64,000 nt of DNA from Pseudomonadota bacterium (GCA_023388935.1 JAEWFG010000064.1:1-64000); one strand, 5' to 3'. Positions 16,524 through 23,989 are shown, numbered from the stretch's first letter. Notes: generated from the sequence alone by a model not told the origin. A program made the numbers and translations.

Positions 16524-18206
16524 TCAAGCCGCCCTGGCGACCGAGCGCCGCTTCTGGCGGAGGTAGCGCGTAATCTGCGGAAGCGTCATGGCGTTAAGGA
16601 CTCGGTCGGCGGGTACGCCTCCCTTGCGGGCCATCTCGACGCCCCAGTGCATGTAATCGAGCTCTGAAATCGAGTGCGCGTCCGGATTGATGCTCAGCAC
16701 GCAGCCGAACTCGAGAGCGGCCTGATGCCAGCGCCAGTCAAGATCGAGACGCCAAGGGTGGGCGTTGATTTCCACGACGACGTCGTGCTTGGCGCACGCG
16801 CGAAGAACCTTCTCGACGTCGATTTCGTAGCCAGGCCGCCGCTGGAGCTGCCGCCCGGTCATGTGGCCGATGATGGCGGTATGAGGATTGGAGATGGCCC
16901 GAAGCAGACGCTGCGTCTGCGCCTTGCGATCCAGCTTGAAACGGCCGTGGATGCTCGCGATTACGAAATCAAATCGTTTCAGCACGTCGTCCGGATAGTC
17001 CAACGACCCGTCGGCCAAGACGTCCGATTCGATTCCCTTGAGGATCCGGAAATCCTTGCCAAAGCGCTTGTTCAGTCGGTCCGCATCCCGGTGCTGCTCC
17101 GCGATCTGCTCGACCGATAGGCCGCCGGCGTAGTGGGCGGACTTGGAATGGTCGGCGACCCCGAAATACTCGAAGCCCCGCTGGCGCGTGGCCTTGGCCA
17201 TGGTCTCTAGGGCCTCGGTGCCGTCGGACGCATCGGTGTGGCAGTGAAGGATTCCGCGAAGGTCTTGGTCGGTGACCAGCTTGGGTAGTTCGCCCTTCAG
17301 AGCGAGTTCGATCTCGCCGCGCCCCTCCCGAAGCTCAGGGGCGATGAAGGGTAGACCAAGGGCGCGGTAGATCTCGGCCTCCTCGCCAGTGATCAGAGTG
17401 CGGCCCTTGTGCAGCCCGTCGGCCTCCAATCGCATTCCCTTCTCGCCGGCCAAAGCCCGCAGCTGCTCGACATGGGCGGCGGAGCCGGTCGCGAACAGAA
17501 GGGTGGCGCCGAAGTGCTTGTGGTCGGACAGGCGGACCTGCAGGCCGTCCGCCGCGGACGCTCCCGACGGATCCGCGACGTTGGGCGCTTCCGCAACGAT
17601 CGTGAGGTCGCCGACGAGTTCGCAGCCTCGGCGGAAGTCGCCAGCGATCGTGACGCGCTTCAGCTCGGGTCGGGACTTGCGGATCGAGTCCTTGGCATGA
17701 GCGAGCAGGGCGGCGGCGCGGTGCAGATGGAGGCGGCCTTCTCCACTCTTCGCGATGGCCAGGTTCTGAAGGATCTTGGTCTGCAGCGCGGCGCCGAGTC
17801 CTTTCGTCTTCTTGATGCGGTCGTCCTTGGCGGCGGCCTCCAGTTCGACAAGGGAGGTGATGCCGAGATCCTTGTAGAGCCGCAGCACTTTCTCCGGACG
17901 AAGGCCGGGCACGACGAGCATCTCGAGGACGCCCTCGGGGATCTCCTTCCGCAGCTTTTCGAGGCTCGAATGAGTGCCTGTCTTATGCAGCTTGGTGATG
18001 ATGTCGGCGATCGCCTCGCCGACGCCGGGAATGTCGGTGAGCCGGTCCTCGGAGAGGAGCACATGAAGAGGGATCGCAAGGGCCGCCAGGCTGTCCGCAG
18101 CGCGTGAATAGGCTTTTGCCCGGTAAGGATTGCCGCCGCGCAACGCGGTGCGCTGCGCGTATTCTCGCAGAAGGCTTGCAACACCGCGGGCGTCGACGGT
18201 GGGCAT
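16524..18206 (-). CDS. PolX-type DNA polymerase/PHP protein, polymerase motif altered
   Basis: 560 residues: an 8-kDa-like HhH domain (DIPGVGEAIADII, residues 58-70; LVVPGLRPEKV, about 97-107), a Pol beta-type palm, and a C-terminal PHP domain (HCHTDASDG from residue 321, FGVADHS, KGIESDVL, EINAHPWRLDLDW, SINPDAHS). Bacterial PolX works in base-excision repair; the PHP domain is a metal-dependent 3'-5' exonuclease or AP endonuclease. The palm motif normally GDhDhh reads GDLTIV: Asp200 is kept, but the second metal-binding Asp is Thr202. Nucleotidyl transfer is therefore doubtful while the PHP metal site looks complete. Its ATG immediately follows the stop of the upstream small gene, so the two are co-transcribed. 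Confidence 0.92.
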   Translation of the reverse strand: MPTVDARGVASLLREYAQRTALRGGNPYRAKAYSRAADSLAALAIPLHVLLSEDRLTDIPGVGEAIADIITKLHKTGTHSSLEKLRKEIPEGVLEMLVVPGLRPEKVLRLYKDLGITSLVELEAAAKDDRIKKTKGLGAALQTKILQNLAIAKSGEGRLHLHRAAALLAHAKDSIRKSRPELKRVTIAGDFRRGCELVGDLTIVAEAPNVADPSGASAADGLQVRLSDHKHFGATLLFATGSAAHVEQLRALAGEKGMRLEADGLHKGRTLITGEEAEIYRALGLPFIAPELREGRGEIELALKGELPKLVTDQDLRGILHCHTDASDGTEALETMAKATRQRGFEYFGVADHSKSAHYAGGLSVEQIAEQHRDADRLNKRFGKDFRILKGIESDVLADGSLDYPDDVLKRFDFVIASIHGRFKLDRKAQTQRLLRAISNPHTAIIGHMTGRQLQRRPGYEIDVEKVLRACAKHDVVVEINAHPWRLDLDWRWHQAALEFGCVLSINPDAHSISELDYMHWGVEMARKGGVPADRVLNAMTLPQITRYLRQKRRSVARAA

Positions 18207-18491
18207 TCAACGAGCCTCCCGTCCTGCGCTTTGCTCACTCGCCGGAGCAGGGTTGGTTCGAGCATTCGAGCCGCCAGTGGGCTCGCCATCAAGAGACCTC
18301 TCAAGCTTTTGGGCTGTCCGGAAGTCCTCAAGGTGCTGCGTGTTCGGACCGTAAGCGGCCTCCTCCTTGAGGAGGTTATAGATCCGACCAGCCACAAGCT
18401 GCAGGTGCTTCATCCTGCCCCGCGGCATCAATCGGGCCCTGCAAAGCGCCCGGACAGCGTAGGCTCGGAAGTAGTCAAACGCGTCTGACAT
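18207..18491 (-). CDS. Conserved rhizobial small protein upstream of polX
   Basis: 94 residues from ATG 18491 (MSDAFDYFRAYAVRALCRAR), followed by a basic amphipathic stretch LMPRGRMKHLQLVAGRIYNL and LLKEEAAYGPNTQHLEDFR, then a low-complexity Ser/Thr/Pro tail. There are no membrane segments. I recognise the N-terminal two thirds as a recurrent rhizobial small protein but know no function. The stop abuts the polX start, indicating an operon. The frame is open further upstream without sign of coding. Confidence 0.6.
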   Translation of the reverse strand: MSDAFDYFRAYAVRALCRARLMPRGRMKHLQLVAGRIYNLLKEEAAYGPNTQHLEDFRTAQKLERSLDGEPTGGSNARTNPAPASEQSAGREAR

Positions 18492-18616
18492 GATGTCGAT
18501 AAACGCCGACTCTCGCCTATAGTTCGATCGCACTTGATGCCGCGATCCGCGATCGAATATGAACTGGGCGCGGCAAGGCGACCGCCGCACGCTTAAAGCG
18601 CGCGGCGGCCATGATG

Positions 18617-18685
18617 TCAGCGCAGAAGCATGATCAGGATGATAAGCGGGATCGGAATTCCAACGAGCCAAAGCAGAATGGGCAT
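18617..18685 (-). CDS. 22-aa hydrophobic membrane peptide
   Basis: A short gene with GAGGAG at good spacing before ATG 18685. The product, MPILLWLVGIPIPLIILIML plus LR, is almost entirely one membrane helix with a central G-I-P kink. It lies 12 bases downstream of the membrane-protein gene at 18698-19564 and is probably co-transcribed. The LLWLLGIPLPII core of the 28-aa peptide at 25304-25390 is clearly related. Function unknown. Confidence 0.6.
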   Translation of the reverse strand: MPILLWLVGIPIPLIILIMLLR

Positions 18686-18697
18686 GGTTCTATCTCC

Positions 18698-19564
18698 TCA
18701 GTTTCTTGCCAGTGATGATTGAGCGGTCACGGAGCGTTTCTTCCCCCATGTCCCGTCGCGAAGTCCGCCGCCTTCCATGGCGGCGAGGGTCGCGGAAAAT
18801 GCGCCGATGAACAGCGACAGCGTCAGCCAGATTGCCGTCTGCATCGCCGCCTTGCGAGCGGCATCGAGGTCGGCCTTGGCTTGGGTCACGACATCATTCA
18901 CGCGCTTCTCGGCATCGACTTGGCTGAGGCCGGTGCGCGCGGCTACCACTTTAGCAATGTAGGCCTTGTCGTTCGCGCTCACATCGCTTCCGGCCCGCAA
19001 GTCGGTGGTCAGCAGACGCAGCATCTCTGGACGCGGATCTGATTGCCCCTGTGCCTGTGCGGACGGATCGTTGGGACGCAGCAGCGTGTCGACGTAACCC
19101 GCCATCGGCCCAGAATTCACGGCGCTTGCCGCGCCTTGGGTGGCGCCGCCGATAGCGTTGCCGAGAAGCGTGCTGGCCGGCGAGGCCAACAGCACCGCTC
19201 CGAGCACGGACGCGACCGCCCAGGCTAGGAAGCCGTGGGCCGTGTCCCTGAACAGGACCTCGGTCGTGTGGACGCCGACCCATTTCGTCCGGAGACGCCC
19301 GGCGAGATAGCCGCCGATCGAAGACGACAACATCGCCATCACGATGAAATAGAGACCAGTGCCGATTTTGAACGTCGTTGCCGATACGCCGGAATTGCCC
19401 CACGGCGACACGACCGCGAAGCCCATGCCCATGCCGAAGGACAGCAGGACCAGGGTGATGGCGAGCGAAGCCGCAGCGCCCGCCAATACGGCCGCCCAGG
19501 ACACGCCGGCGACCGATGGTTCGACGATTTCCTCTCCCGCCGTTCGTGCGAATCCTTCTGCCAT
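18698..19564 (-). CDS. Polytopic membrane protein of unknown function
   Basis: 288 residues from ATG 19564, with an AAGGAAG ribosome site. Predicted helices: SWAAVLAGAAASLAITLVLL, LYFIVMAMLSSSIGGYLAG, FLAWAVASVLGAVLLASPAS and, near the C-terminus, AIWLTLSLFIGAFSATLAAM. A soluble loop of about 110 residues between helices 3 and 4 contains NDKAYIAKVVAARTGLSQVD and AEKRVNDVVTQAKADLDAAR, a pattern seen in rhizobial membrane proteins sometimes called PhnA-like. No catalytic motif. An EcfG-like promoter lies upstream and a 22-aa membrane peptide immediately downstream. Confidence 0.75.
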   Translation of the reverse strand: MAEGFARTAGEEIVEPSVAGVSWAAVLAGAAASLAITLVLLSFGMGMGFAVVSPWGNSGVSATTFKIGTGLYFIVMAMLSSSIGGYLAGRLRTKWVGVHTTEVLFRDTAHGFLAWAVASVLGAVLLASPASTLLGNAIGGATQGAASAVNSGPMAGYVDTLLRPNDPSAQAQGQSDPRPEMLRLLTTDLRAGSDVSANDKAYIAKVVAARTGLSQVDAEKRVNDVVTQAKADLDAARKAAMQTAIWLTLSLFIGAFSATLAAMEGGGLRDGTWGKKRSVTAQSSLARN

Positions 19565-19597
19565 GTAGCTTCCTTCCTTGAGACTTAATGCCCAAGA

Positions 19598-19622
19598 AAT
19601 GCGCTGCTTGGCGGTAAGTTCC
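19598..19622 (-). promoter_or_regulatory. EcfG-like promoter of the membrane-protein operon
   Basis: Minus strand: GGAAC (19622-19618), 16 bases, CATT (19601-19598); one mismatch. The ATG at 19564 is 33 bases downstream. Confidence 0.4.
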
Positions 19623-19649
19623 TCCGATGACACTTGGGCGTCCGCGACT

Positions 19650-19757
19650 TGAGCCACCCTTGCGGGCAATCTGGATGCCCTCAGTGCATGTGGTCGAGTT
19701 ACCGGACGTATGCGTGTCCGGATTGATGCTGCTGATGCGGCCGCGTTCAAGCGCTGG
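19650..19757 (-). pseudogene. Remnant of a second PolX gene (C-terminal part)
   Basis: The minus strand reads ALERGRISSINPDTHTSGNS and then TEGIQIARKGG, colinear with ALEFGCVLSINPDAHSISEL and GVEMARKGG of the intact PolX at 16524-18206. No start or remaining domains are found. It lies directly upstream of the membrane-protein gene, whose promoter region it borders. It is a relic of a duplicated or replaced polX. Confidence 0.7.
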
Positions 19758-19760
19758 AAG

Positions 19761-19940
19761 CTAGTGATACCGCACCGCGATCTCTAGGATCACGGGCTCT
19801 TCCTCCTCGTTGTCCTGGCACTCGCACCTCATCCCCGCCCCGCATTGGCATCCATCGACCTCGTCCAGCCAGGGACGTTCTGGGTGGTTTTCACATACCC
19901 ATCCCAAACCACGGCAGATTTGACATTTCGGATTTATCAT
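19761..19940 (-). CDS. Cys-rich small protein (59 aa)
   Basis: Starts MINPKCQICRGLGWVCENHP at 19940 and contains CQCGAGMRCEC before an acidic tail (NEEEEPVILE). Eight Cys, mostly as CxxC or CxC, suggest a zinc-ribbon-like metal site. Short proteins with a CQIC...GWVCENHPxRPW motif recur in Bradyrhizobium; function unknown. An EcfG-like site with 15-base spacing lies about 100 bases upstream. Confidence 0.7.
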   Translation of the reverse strand: MINPKCQICRGLGWVCENHPERPWLDEVDGCQCGAGMRCECQDNEEEEPVILEIAVRYH

Positions 19941-20036
19941 AAGTGGCTCGCAGGCCAGTTCAACGATGCGAAGCACGCCGTCGCGCGATCAAAAAAGAGC
20001 CGACAAGAACCGCGATATACGTGCCCATACATCGAA

Positions 20037-20060
20037 AACGGTCCACCTCACAGACGTTCC
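20037..20060 (-). promoter_or_regulatory. EcfG-like site, 15-base spacing
   Basis: Minus strand: GGAAC (20060-20056), 15 bases, CGTT (20040-20037). Both elements are exact, but the spacer is one base short of the accepted 16-17. It points toward the Cys-rich gene. Confidence 0.35.
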
Positions 20061-20070
20061 TCAAACTACA

Positions 20071-20090
20071 AAGGCCCTCGAAGGGGCCTT
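20071..20090 (-). terminator. Hairpin downstream of the 62-aa gene
   Basis: AAGGCCC (20071-20077) pairs with GGGCCTT (20084-20090) over a six-base loop. On the minus strand it follows the gene ending at 20124 and is succeeded by TTTGTAGTTT, a weak T-rich tract. Confidence 0.4.
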
Positions 20091-20123
20091 CGGTTGGGTT
20101 ACATCCGCCCTCACCGTCCGATG

Positions 20124-20312
20124 CTATGTTGGCGCCTTGAGGCCGGGCGATGACAGCCAGTCATCGAGGTGCGCTGCTGTGTCGGCTTGGCGACCTCGTC
20201 TGAGCATCGCGTCCCGGTCTAATCCGGCTGGCATCCTACTGGCCGCCTCTCGACAATCGATGGCGAATTTCTCCAGACGCTCATGAAGAGTGCTAACTTG
20301 CCGCCTTCTCAT
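20124..20312 (-). CDS. Small conserved rhizobial protein (62 aa)
   Basis: From ATG 20312: RRRQVSTLHERLEKFAIDCR, then AASRMPAGLDRDAMLRRGRQ and AHLDDWLSSPGLKAP. The pattern LxERL...R.EA..LP.G..R...LRR.RQAdTa.h...WLsSPGL is shared with the 65-aa protein at 55291-55488, making them paralogs. It is a charged helical protein without Cys or membrane segment. Its 5' end overlaps the start of the divergent secreted-protein gene at 20282 by about 30 bases, so one of the two starts may be wrong. Function unknown. Confidence 0.65.
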   Translation of the reverse strand: MRRRQVSTLHERLEKFAIDCREAASRMPAGLDRDAMLRRGRQADTAAHLDDWLSSPGLKAPT

Positions 20313-20737
20313 GTCTTTTCCTGTTAACCTCGTCGCTATCTGCGATCGCGGCCGAAGGCGACCCCAAGCAGAAGGCCGAAGCGGTTGCGTCAGAATATGC
20401 GGCAAGCTTCAACAAGCAGGACGGCGCAGGCATCGCTGCGCTGTTCGCGACGGGCGGAATTCATGTGAATCCGGCGGGTCCGCGTTCCGACATCGCGGAG
20501 TTCTATCAGGGTGCCTTCAAGGCCGGTTTCGACCACGAGGAGATTACTGTCGACCAAGCCTGGCCGCTGGGCTCTGACATGGCCCTCGCGATCGGCAACT
20601 ATCGGCTGTCCGGCAAGAATCAGAGCGGCGCGCCGATCGAAACAGGCGGCGTCTGGACCGCGACCTACGTGACCGAGGGCGGCAAGCTCAAGATCCGGTT
20701 GCTGTCGGCTATGCCCAAGCCGCCGCCTCAGAAGTAG
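20282..20737 (+). pseudogene. Secreted SnoaL/DUF4440-like protein, frameshift in signal peptide
   Basis: ATG 20282 opens MKSANLPPSHVFSC and stops at 20324-20326. In another frame the text CLFLLTSSLSAIAAEGDPKQ completes a signal peptide (cleavage after IAA) and runs through AASFNKQDGAGIAALFATGG and RSDIAEFYQGAFKAGFDHEE to 20737. One base added or two lost near 20320 would explain it. The mature part is an NTF2-fold domain of about 125 residues, annotated as SnoaL or DUF4440 in related bacteria. Only the GTG at 20465 offers an in-frame start, which would delete the export signal and the first helix. Confidence 0.6.
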
Positions 20738-20748
20738 AGGAGCACGGC

Positions 20749-20950
20749 ATGTTCGGCGCGGCCACTACCGCGCTTTTGCGTGCGATCCTCGACGAGGTCT
20801 GCCTGAACGTTTCGACCGGCGAGACCGGAACGCGCACGCACGTGGCCACGAAGATCCTGAAAGCTGCCAAGAGGGGTGAGGTTTCGCCCGAGGGGCCTGC
20901 GGCAGGTTGGTCGTGACGCGCTCTCTCGTGCGCCGACGATGTGGCGCTGA
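20749..20950 (+). pseudogene. Small conserved rhizobial protein, +1 frameshift
   Basis: ATG 20749, 11 bases after the previous stop with GAGGAG before it, gives MFGAATTALLRAILDEVCLN and HVATKILKAAKRGEVSPEG. The family ending (LRQVGRDALSRAPTMWR) is found one base off. A run of four G at about 20892 has one G too many, producing a stop at 20917. This homopolymer indel may be a sequencing error. Without it the protein has about 66 residues; function unknown. Confidence 0.6.
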
Positions 20951-20966
20951 TCGGAGCGGGGCGGGC

Positions 20967-21269
20967 GTGAATTTCCAGGTGACGGTGCTGAAGATCCTGG
21001 TGAGTTACCCGGACGGCTTCGCCGTGATGGAGGATCTCGAGCGCGACATGGCGATCCTGGCTGCCAGTGGCCCGGATTGGGCGGACCGCATGGGCGTGGT
21101 CGACGAAGTCGTCTTGAAGAGCGCCGCGGAGACCGCATGGAGGTATACCGAGCGCGCCACCCTGACGTCGATGCACACGACAGCCGGCGCTGCCTCCTCG
21201 AACGCCATCTGCACAGGAGATGGGAAGAGCGCGAGAGCGATACCGAAGAACTTGCCAGCTTCGGGATAG
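20967..21269 (+). CDS. Small protein, C-terminal part doubtful
   Basis: GTG 20967 gives NFQVTVLKILVSYPDGFAVM then EDLERDMAILAASGPDWADR, a winged-helix-like N-terminus typical of a small rhizobial family. After about residue 45 the sequence loses resemblance and runs through Ala/Thr/Ser-rich text, so I suspect a frameshift or decay near 21095. Confidence 0.45.
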   Translation: MNFQVTVLKILVSYPDGFAVMEDLERDMAILAASGPDWADRMGVVDEVVLKSAAETAWRYTERATLTSMHTTAGAASSNAICTGDGKSARAIPKNLPASG

Positions 21270-21304
21270 CCTGCCTCCACCGACTTCCCCGCGACGAATG
21301 TTGA
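21137..21304 (+). CDS. Hypothetical 55-aa protein
   Basis: ATG 21137 gives MEVYRARHPDVDAHDSRRCL followed by LERHLHRRWEERESDTEELA, ending LHRLPRDEC. The composition and charge pattern look coding and differ from the overlapping frame at 20967-21269. It may be a complete small gene or the 3' part of a frameshifted longer one. Function unknown. Confidence 0.4.
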   Translation: MEVYRARHPDVDAHDSRRCLLERHLHRRWEERESDTEELASFGIACLHRLPRDEC

Positions 21305-21431
21305 TCATCAAAATGCTCGTCGCGCGCATTGCTGGCGGAGCACAAGTCCCAGTTGGACGCTGCTCGCGATATCGTTTCTCATCTCCCCGGTCGTCGTGAT
21401 CGGCTTGCGGATCGTCTTCGGTGCCTAATCG

Positions 21432-22468
21432 ATGCGGATCGCCCAGCTTGCCCTGTTGGCCGAGAGCGTTCCTCCAAAGCTTTATGGTGGCACGGAGCGT
21501 TTGATCGCGTGGCTGGTCGACGAGCTGGTTGAGCTCGGACACGATGTCACTCTGTTCGCAAGCGGGGACTCCAAAACGAAGGGAAAGCTCCATACAGTGT
21601 GGCCGCGCGCGCTGCGCCTAGGGCGGAGGGTGGGCGATCCGAACGCCGCCTGCGTGCTGCTGATCGAGGCCATCGCCGCGCGTGCGCGCGACTTCGACGT
21701 GTTTCACTCCCATGTCGACCGGTCCCTGCCGGTCCTGATCCGGACCGGCGTGCCAGTTTGTAACGACGATGCACGGCCGGCTCGACCTTCCGGGGCTATC
21801 CGACGTGATCGGGTCTTTTCCGAAAGCCCCCTTCTTCTCTATCTCCGACGACCAGCGCCGTCCACTTCCGGAGGCGGACTGGATCGCGACAATTCCGCAC
21901 GGACTGCCCAAGGATCTATTTCGGTCCTCCGAAGCAGGTTCGTACCTGGTTCTTTCTGGGGCGGCCGACCGCGCAGAAGGGGCCGGAAGCTGCGATACGC
22001 ATCGCACGCGCCGTCCAGATGCCGCTGCGGATCGCGGCCAAGATACCGCGGGCGAAGACGCCCTACTTCAAGAAGAAACTCGAGCCCGAGATCGATGGCC
22101 TGAACATCCAGCTGATCGGCGAGGTAAACGAGGTCCGCAAGCAGCCGTTTCTCGCCGGCGCCGCTGCCTTGCTGTTTCCAACCGATTGGCCCGAGCCGTT
22201 CGGGCTTGTCACGATCGAGGCGATGGCATGCGGAACGCCCGTGATCGCCTACCGCTCCGGATCGGTGCCGGAAGTCGTGGAAGACGGCATCACCGGCTTC
22301 ATCGAGGACGGCGAGGAGCAGGCGATCGAAGCGGTTAACGAAGTCGCCCGACTGGACCGAAGAAAGGTCCTCGCCCGGTTCAAGGAGCGCTTCACTGCGA
22401 GCCGGATGGCGAGCGAGTACGAAGACCCGTACCGCGAGCTGGTCGTTCGCGGAGGGCGCCGAGCGTGA
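21432..22468 (+). pseudogene. Glycosyltransferase (GT4-like), two +1 frameshifts
   Basis: Three frames are needed. 21432 to about 21755: MRIAQLALLAESVPPKLYGG, with the donor-fold GGTERLIAWLVDELVELGHD. About 21760-21940: MHGRLDLPGLSDVIGSFPKA and EADWIATIPHGLP. About 21950-22468: FLGRPTAQKGPEAAIRIARA and the donor-binding DWPEPFGLVTIEAMACGTPV then YRSGSVPEVV. The breaks correspond to one extra T in CCAGTTTGTA near 21757 and one extra base near 21947. The conserved E(x)7E motif EPFGLVTIE is present, so a repaired protein of about 345 residues would be a retaining sugar transferase. A 24-residue hydrophobic open stretch at 21351-21426 precedes it. Confidence 0.8.
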
Positions 22469-22522
22469 GGGAAAAGCAGTGGGCGCGAAGGATCCAGGGG
22501 GCGCCTCCGTTCAGTGCCTGCC

Positions 22523-22547
22523 GGAACGGTTTCGGACTCTCGTCGTT
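22523..22547 (+). promoter_or_regulatory. Consensus EcfG promoter
   Basis: GGAAC (22523-22527), 16 bases, CGTT (22544-22547): an exact match 24 bases before the ATG at 22571, with an AGGAGG ribosome site between. Confidence 0.65.
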
Positions 22548-22570
22548 GAGTTGCCGATCAGGAGGACAGC

Positions 22571-22792
22571 ATGAAAATGATCCTTTCCGCGATAGCAGCT
22601 TTCGTTCTTCTCGCGACGCCGGCGCTCGCGGACGACGCACCTTCTCAGCGGCCGCAGATCCAGCAGGTCCGGGACTCCGCGATGGAAGCGGCAGACTGTT
22701 CGAAGCAGGTCTGGCCACATTTCTCGGATGCTTGCCTACGCTCCGAAGGCAGGGGCGTTTCCGTCCGAGTCGTTACCACCGAACGTCGATAG
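22571..22792 (+). CDS. Small secreted protein (73 aa)
   Basis: Signal peptide MKMILSAIAAFVLLATPALA with cleavage after ALA. The mature part of about 53 residues has MEAADCSKQVWPHFSDACLR, two Cys that may form a disulfide, and ends RGVSVRVVTTERR. This CSKQVWPxFSxxCLR pattern recurs in exported Bradyrhizobium proteins of unknown role. It has an excellent ribosome site and a consensus EcfG promoter, so it is very probably a periplasmic general-stress protein. Confidence 0.8.
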   Translation: MKMILSAIAAFVLLATPALADDAPSQRPQIQQVRDSAMEAADCSKQVWPHFSDACLRSEGRGVSVRVVTTERR

Positions 22793-22911
22793 AAATCCGA
22801 TCGGTCGAATCCTTGCGTGAGCCGCCGTTCCGGGTGCGGGAGTAGGTGGCAATTCCGGGCGTTAGGGCCGGCATCGGAACGGGTGCGGTTCTCACGTTGG
22901 GGGGATAATCG

Positions 22912-23424
22912 ATGAAAAGCTTTCTTGCGGTCACTCTGCTCGGCACTGCCCTGATCGGCGGTGCTGCGTCCGCGCAATCCACTCAACCGGTCGGTCGCGC
23001 TGCGCCGGCTGCCGCCGCCCAACCGGCCGACGCGGAGATGGCGCTCAAGGGCAATTGGCGGGCCTCGAAGCTCATGGGCCTGAACGTCTATCACGAGGCC
23101 AACGAGAAGCTCGGCGACATCAACGAACTGCTCGTCGACAAGAGGGGCAAGATCAACGCGGTGGTGATCGGCATCGGCGGCTTTCTCGGCATGGGCGAAA
23201 CACGACATCGCCGTGTCGATGGACAAGCTGAAGTTCGCCGAAGAGCTGTCCGGGCGAGCTCAAGCGGTACGTCGACCACGACCCGAGAGACGACCACCGG
23301 CGCCGCTTCGACGACCACCATGAACCGCAACGCCAACGACCGGGTACCTGACCATGCCGTCATGAGCGGCAACAAGGAACAGTTGAAGGCGCTCCCGCAG
23401 TTCAAGTATTCGGACTACAACTGA
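22912..23424 (+). CDS. PRC-barrel protein, secreted, with internally scrambled segment
   Basis: 170 residues with signal peptide (FLAVTLLGTALIGGAASAQS) and a PRC-barrel: ASKLMGLNVYHEANEKLGDI, NELLVDKRGKINAVVIGIGG and FLGMGE. Directly after FLGMGE the family expects HDIAVSMDKLKFAEE; this is found one base off, while the actual frame reads RHRRVDGQAEVRRRA. The correct frame returns at VRASSSG and ends PDHAVMSGNKEQLKALPQFK. Two compensating indels (one extra A near 23201, one lost base near 23247) would garble about 16 residues and leave the frame open. A GGAAC/CGTT pair upstream (22876-22898) has only 14 bases between. A strong terminator follows. Paralog at 57729-58121. Confidence 0.8.
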   Translation: MKSFLAVTLLGTALIGGAASAQSTQPVGRAAPAAAAQPADAEMALKGNWRASKLMGLNVYHEANEKLGDINELLVDKRGKINAVVIGIGGFLGMGETRHRRVDGQAEVRRRAVRASSSGTSTTTRETTTGAASTTTMNRNANDRVPDHAVMSGNKEQLKALPQFKYSDYN

Positions 23425-23445
23425 CAAGTCGAAACGTTATTCGAG

Positions 23446-23471
23446 AGGGCCTCCATCTGGAGGCCCTTTTT
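23446..23471 (+). terminator. Rho-independent terminator after the PRC-barrel gene
   Basis: AGGGCCTCC (23446-23454), loop ATCT, GGAGGCCCT (23459-23467), then TTTTT. A nine-pair perfect stem with T tract, 22 bases after the stop. Confidence 0.9.
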
Positions 23472-23558
23472 CCTTGAAGATATGCTGGAGTGCGGCTCCC
23501 AAAAAATTCGGCCCCCCCGGAAAGCCGGACGGGCCATTCGTGCGAGCGTCTAATTCGC

Positions 23559-23639
23559 TCAGTGCATGTGAACCAGGAAATAGCCGACGCCGCCAACAAC
23601 GAGGACGGCAGGAACGGCCCACAAAATCAATACGGGCAT
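23559..23639 (-). CDS. 26-aa hydrophobic membrane peptide
   Basis: TAGGAG lies at ideal distance before ATG 23639. The product begins MPVLILWAVPAVLVVGGVGY and ends FLVHMH: a single membrane helix with a central Pro and a His-rich end. It is similar in design to the peptides at 18617-18685 and 25304-25390. It may share the promoter of the upstream secreted-protein gene (23700-23927, same strand). Function unknown. Confidence 0.55.
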   Translation of the reverse strand: MPVLILWAVPAVLVVGGVGYFLVHMH

Positions 23640-23699
23640 TTTTTCTCCTACAACTGCTGTCAGAATGCTTCGCAGGCCTCCACGGCCCACGACAATCAT

Positions 23700-23927
23700 T
23701 TACTGCTCGGTGCAGATCTTAGTGGTCTTCACGGCGGACTCGGCTTCCGTCTTCGTCTTGTAGACACCGTCGCCCACGACCGTCGTAGTGGTCGTCGTCG
23801 GCTTGGTGTCGACGACGGTGCACTTCTTGGTGGTCGCCTCGCGGACGATGTAGAACTCGGCGGCGCTGGCGGCCTGGGTGCCGAGGACGAAAGCGGCGAG
23901 ACCGCCGCACAGGATTAGCTTCTTCAT
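23700..23927 (-). CDS. Small secreted protein (75 aa)
   Basis: Signal peptide MKKLILCGGLAAFVLGTQAA with cleavage near ASAA. The mature part FYIVREATTKKCTVVDTKPT, then VYKTKTEAESAVKTTKICTE, has two Cys that may pair. The start at 23927 follows GGAGGAGG and an exact EcfG promoter. Rhizobia carry many such proteins of the form FYIVR.T.TkkC.VVdtkP; role unknown, presumably periplasmic stress response. Confidence 0.8.
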   Translation of the reverse strand: MKKLILCGGLAAFVLGTQAASAAEFYIVREATTKKCTVVDTKPTTTTTTVVGDGVYKTKTEAESAVKTTKICTEQ

Positions 23928-23964
23928 GATGTCCTCCTCCAACAGTTCGTAAGTAGTCACTGCC

Positions 23965-23989
23965 AACGAAGCGCGGCGATCGAAGTTCC
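23965..23989 (-). promoter_or_regulatory. Consensus EcfG promoter of the 75-aa secreted protein
   Basis: Minus strand: GGAAC (23989-23985), 16 bases, CGTT (23968-23965); exact match, 37 bases before the ATG at 23927. Confidence 0.7.

Noticed and set aside
21351..21426. Small membrane peptide gene before the glycosyltransferase
   Set aside because: The frame contains a hydrophobic stretch (LLAISFLISPVVVIGLRIVF) but no start codon with a ribosome site close to it; too weak to call.
22876..22898. EcfG promoter before the PRC-barrel gene at 22912
   Set aside because: GGAAC and CGTT are both exact but only 14 bases apart, two short of the accepted spacing, so not listed as a promoter.
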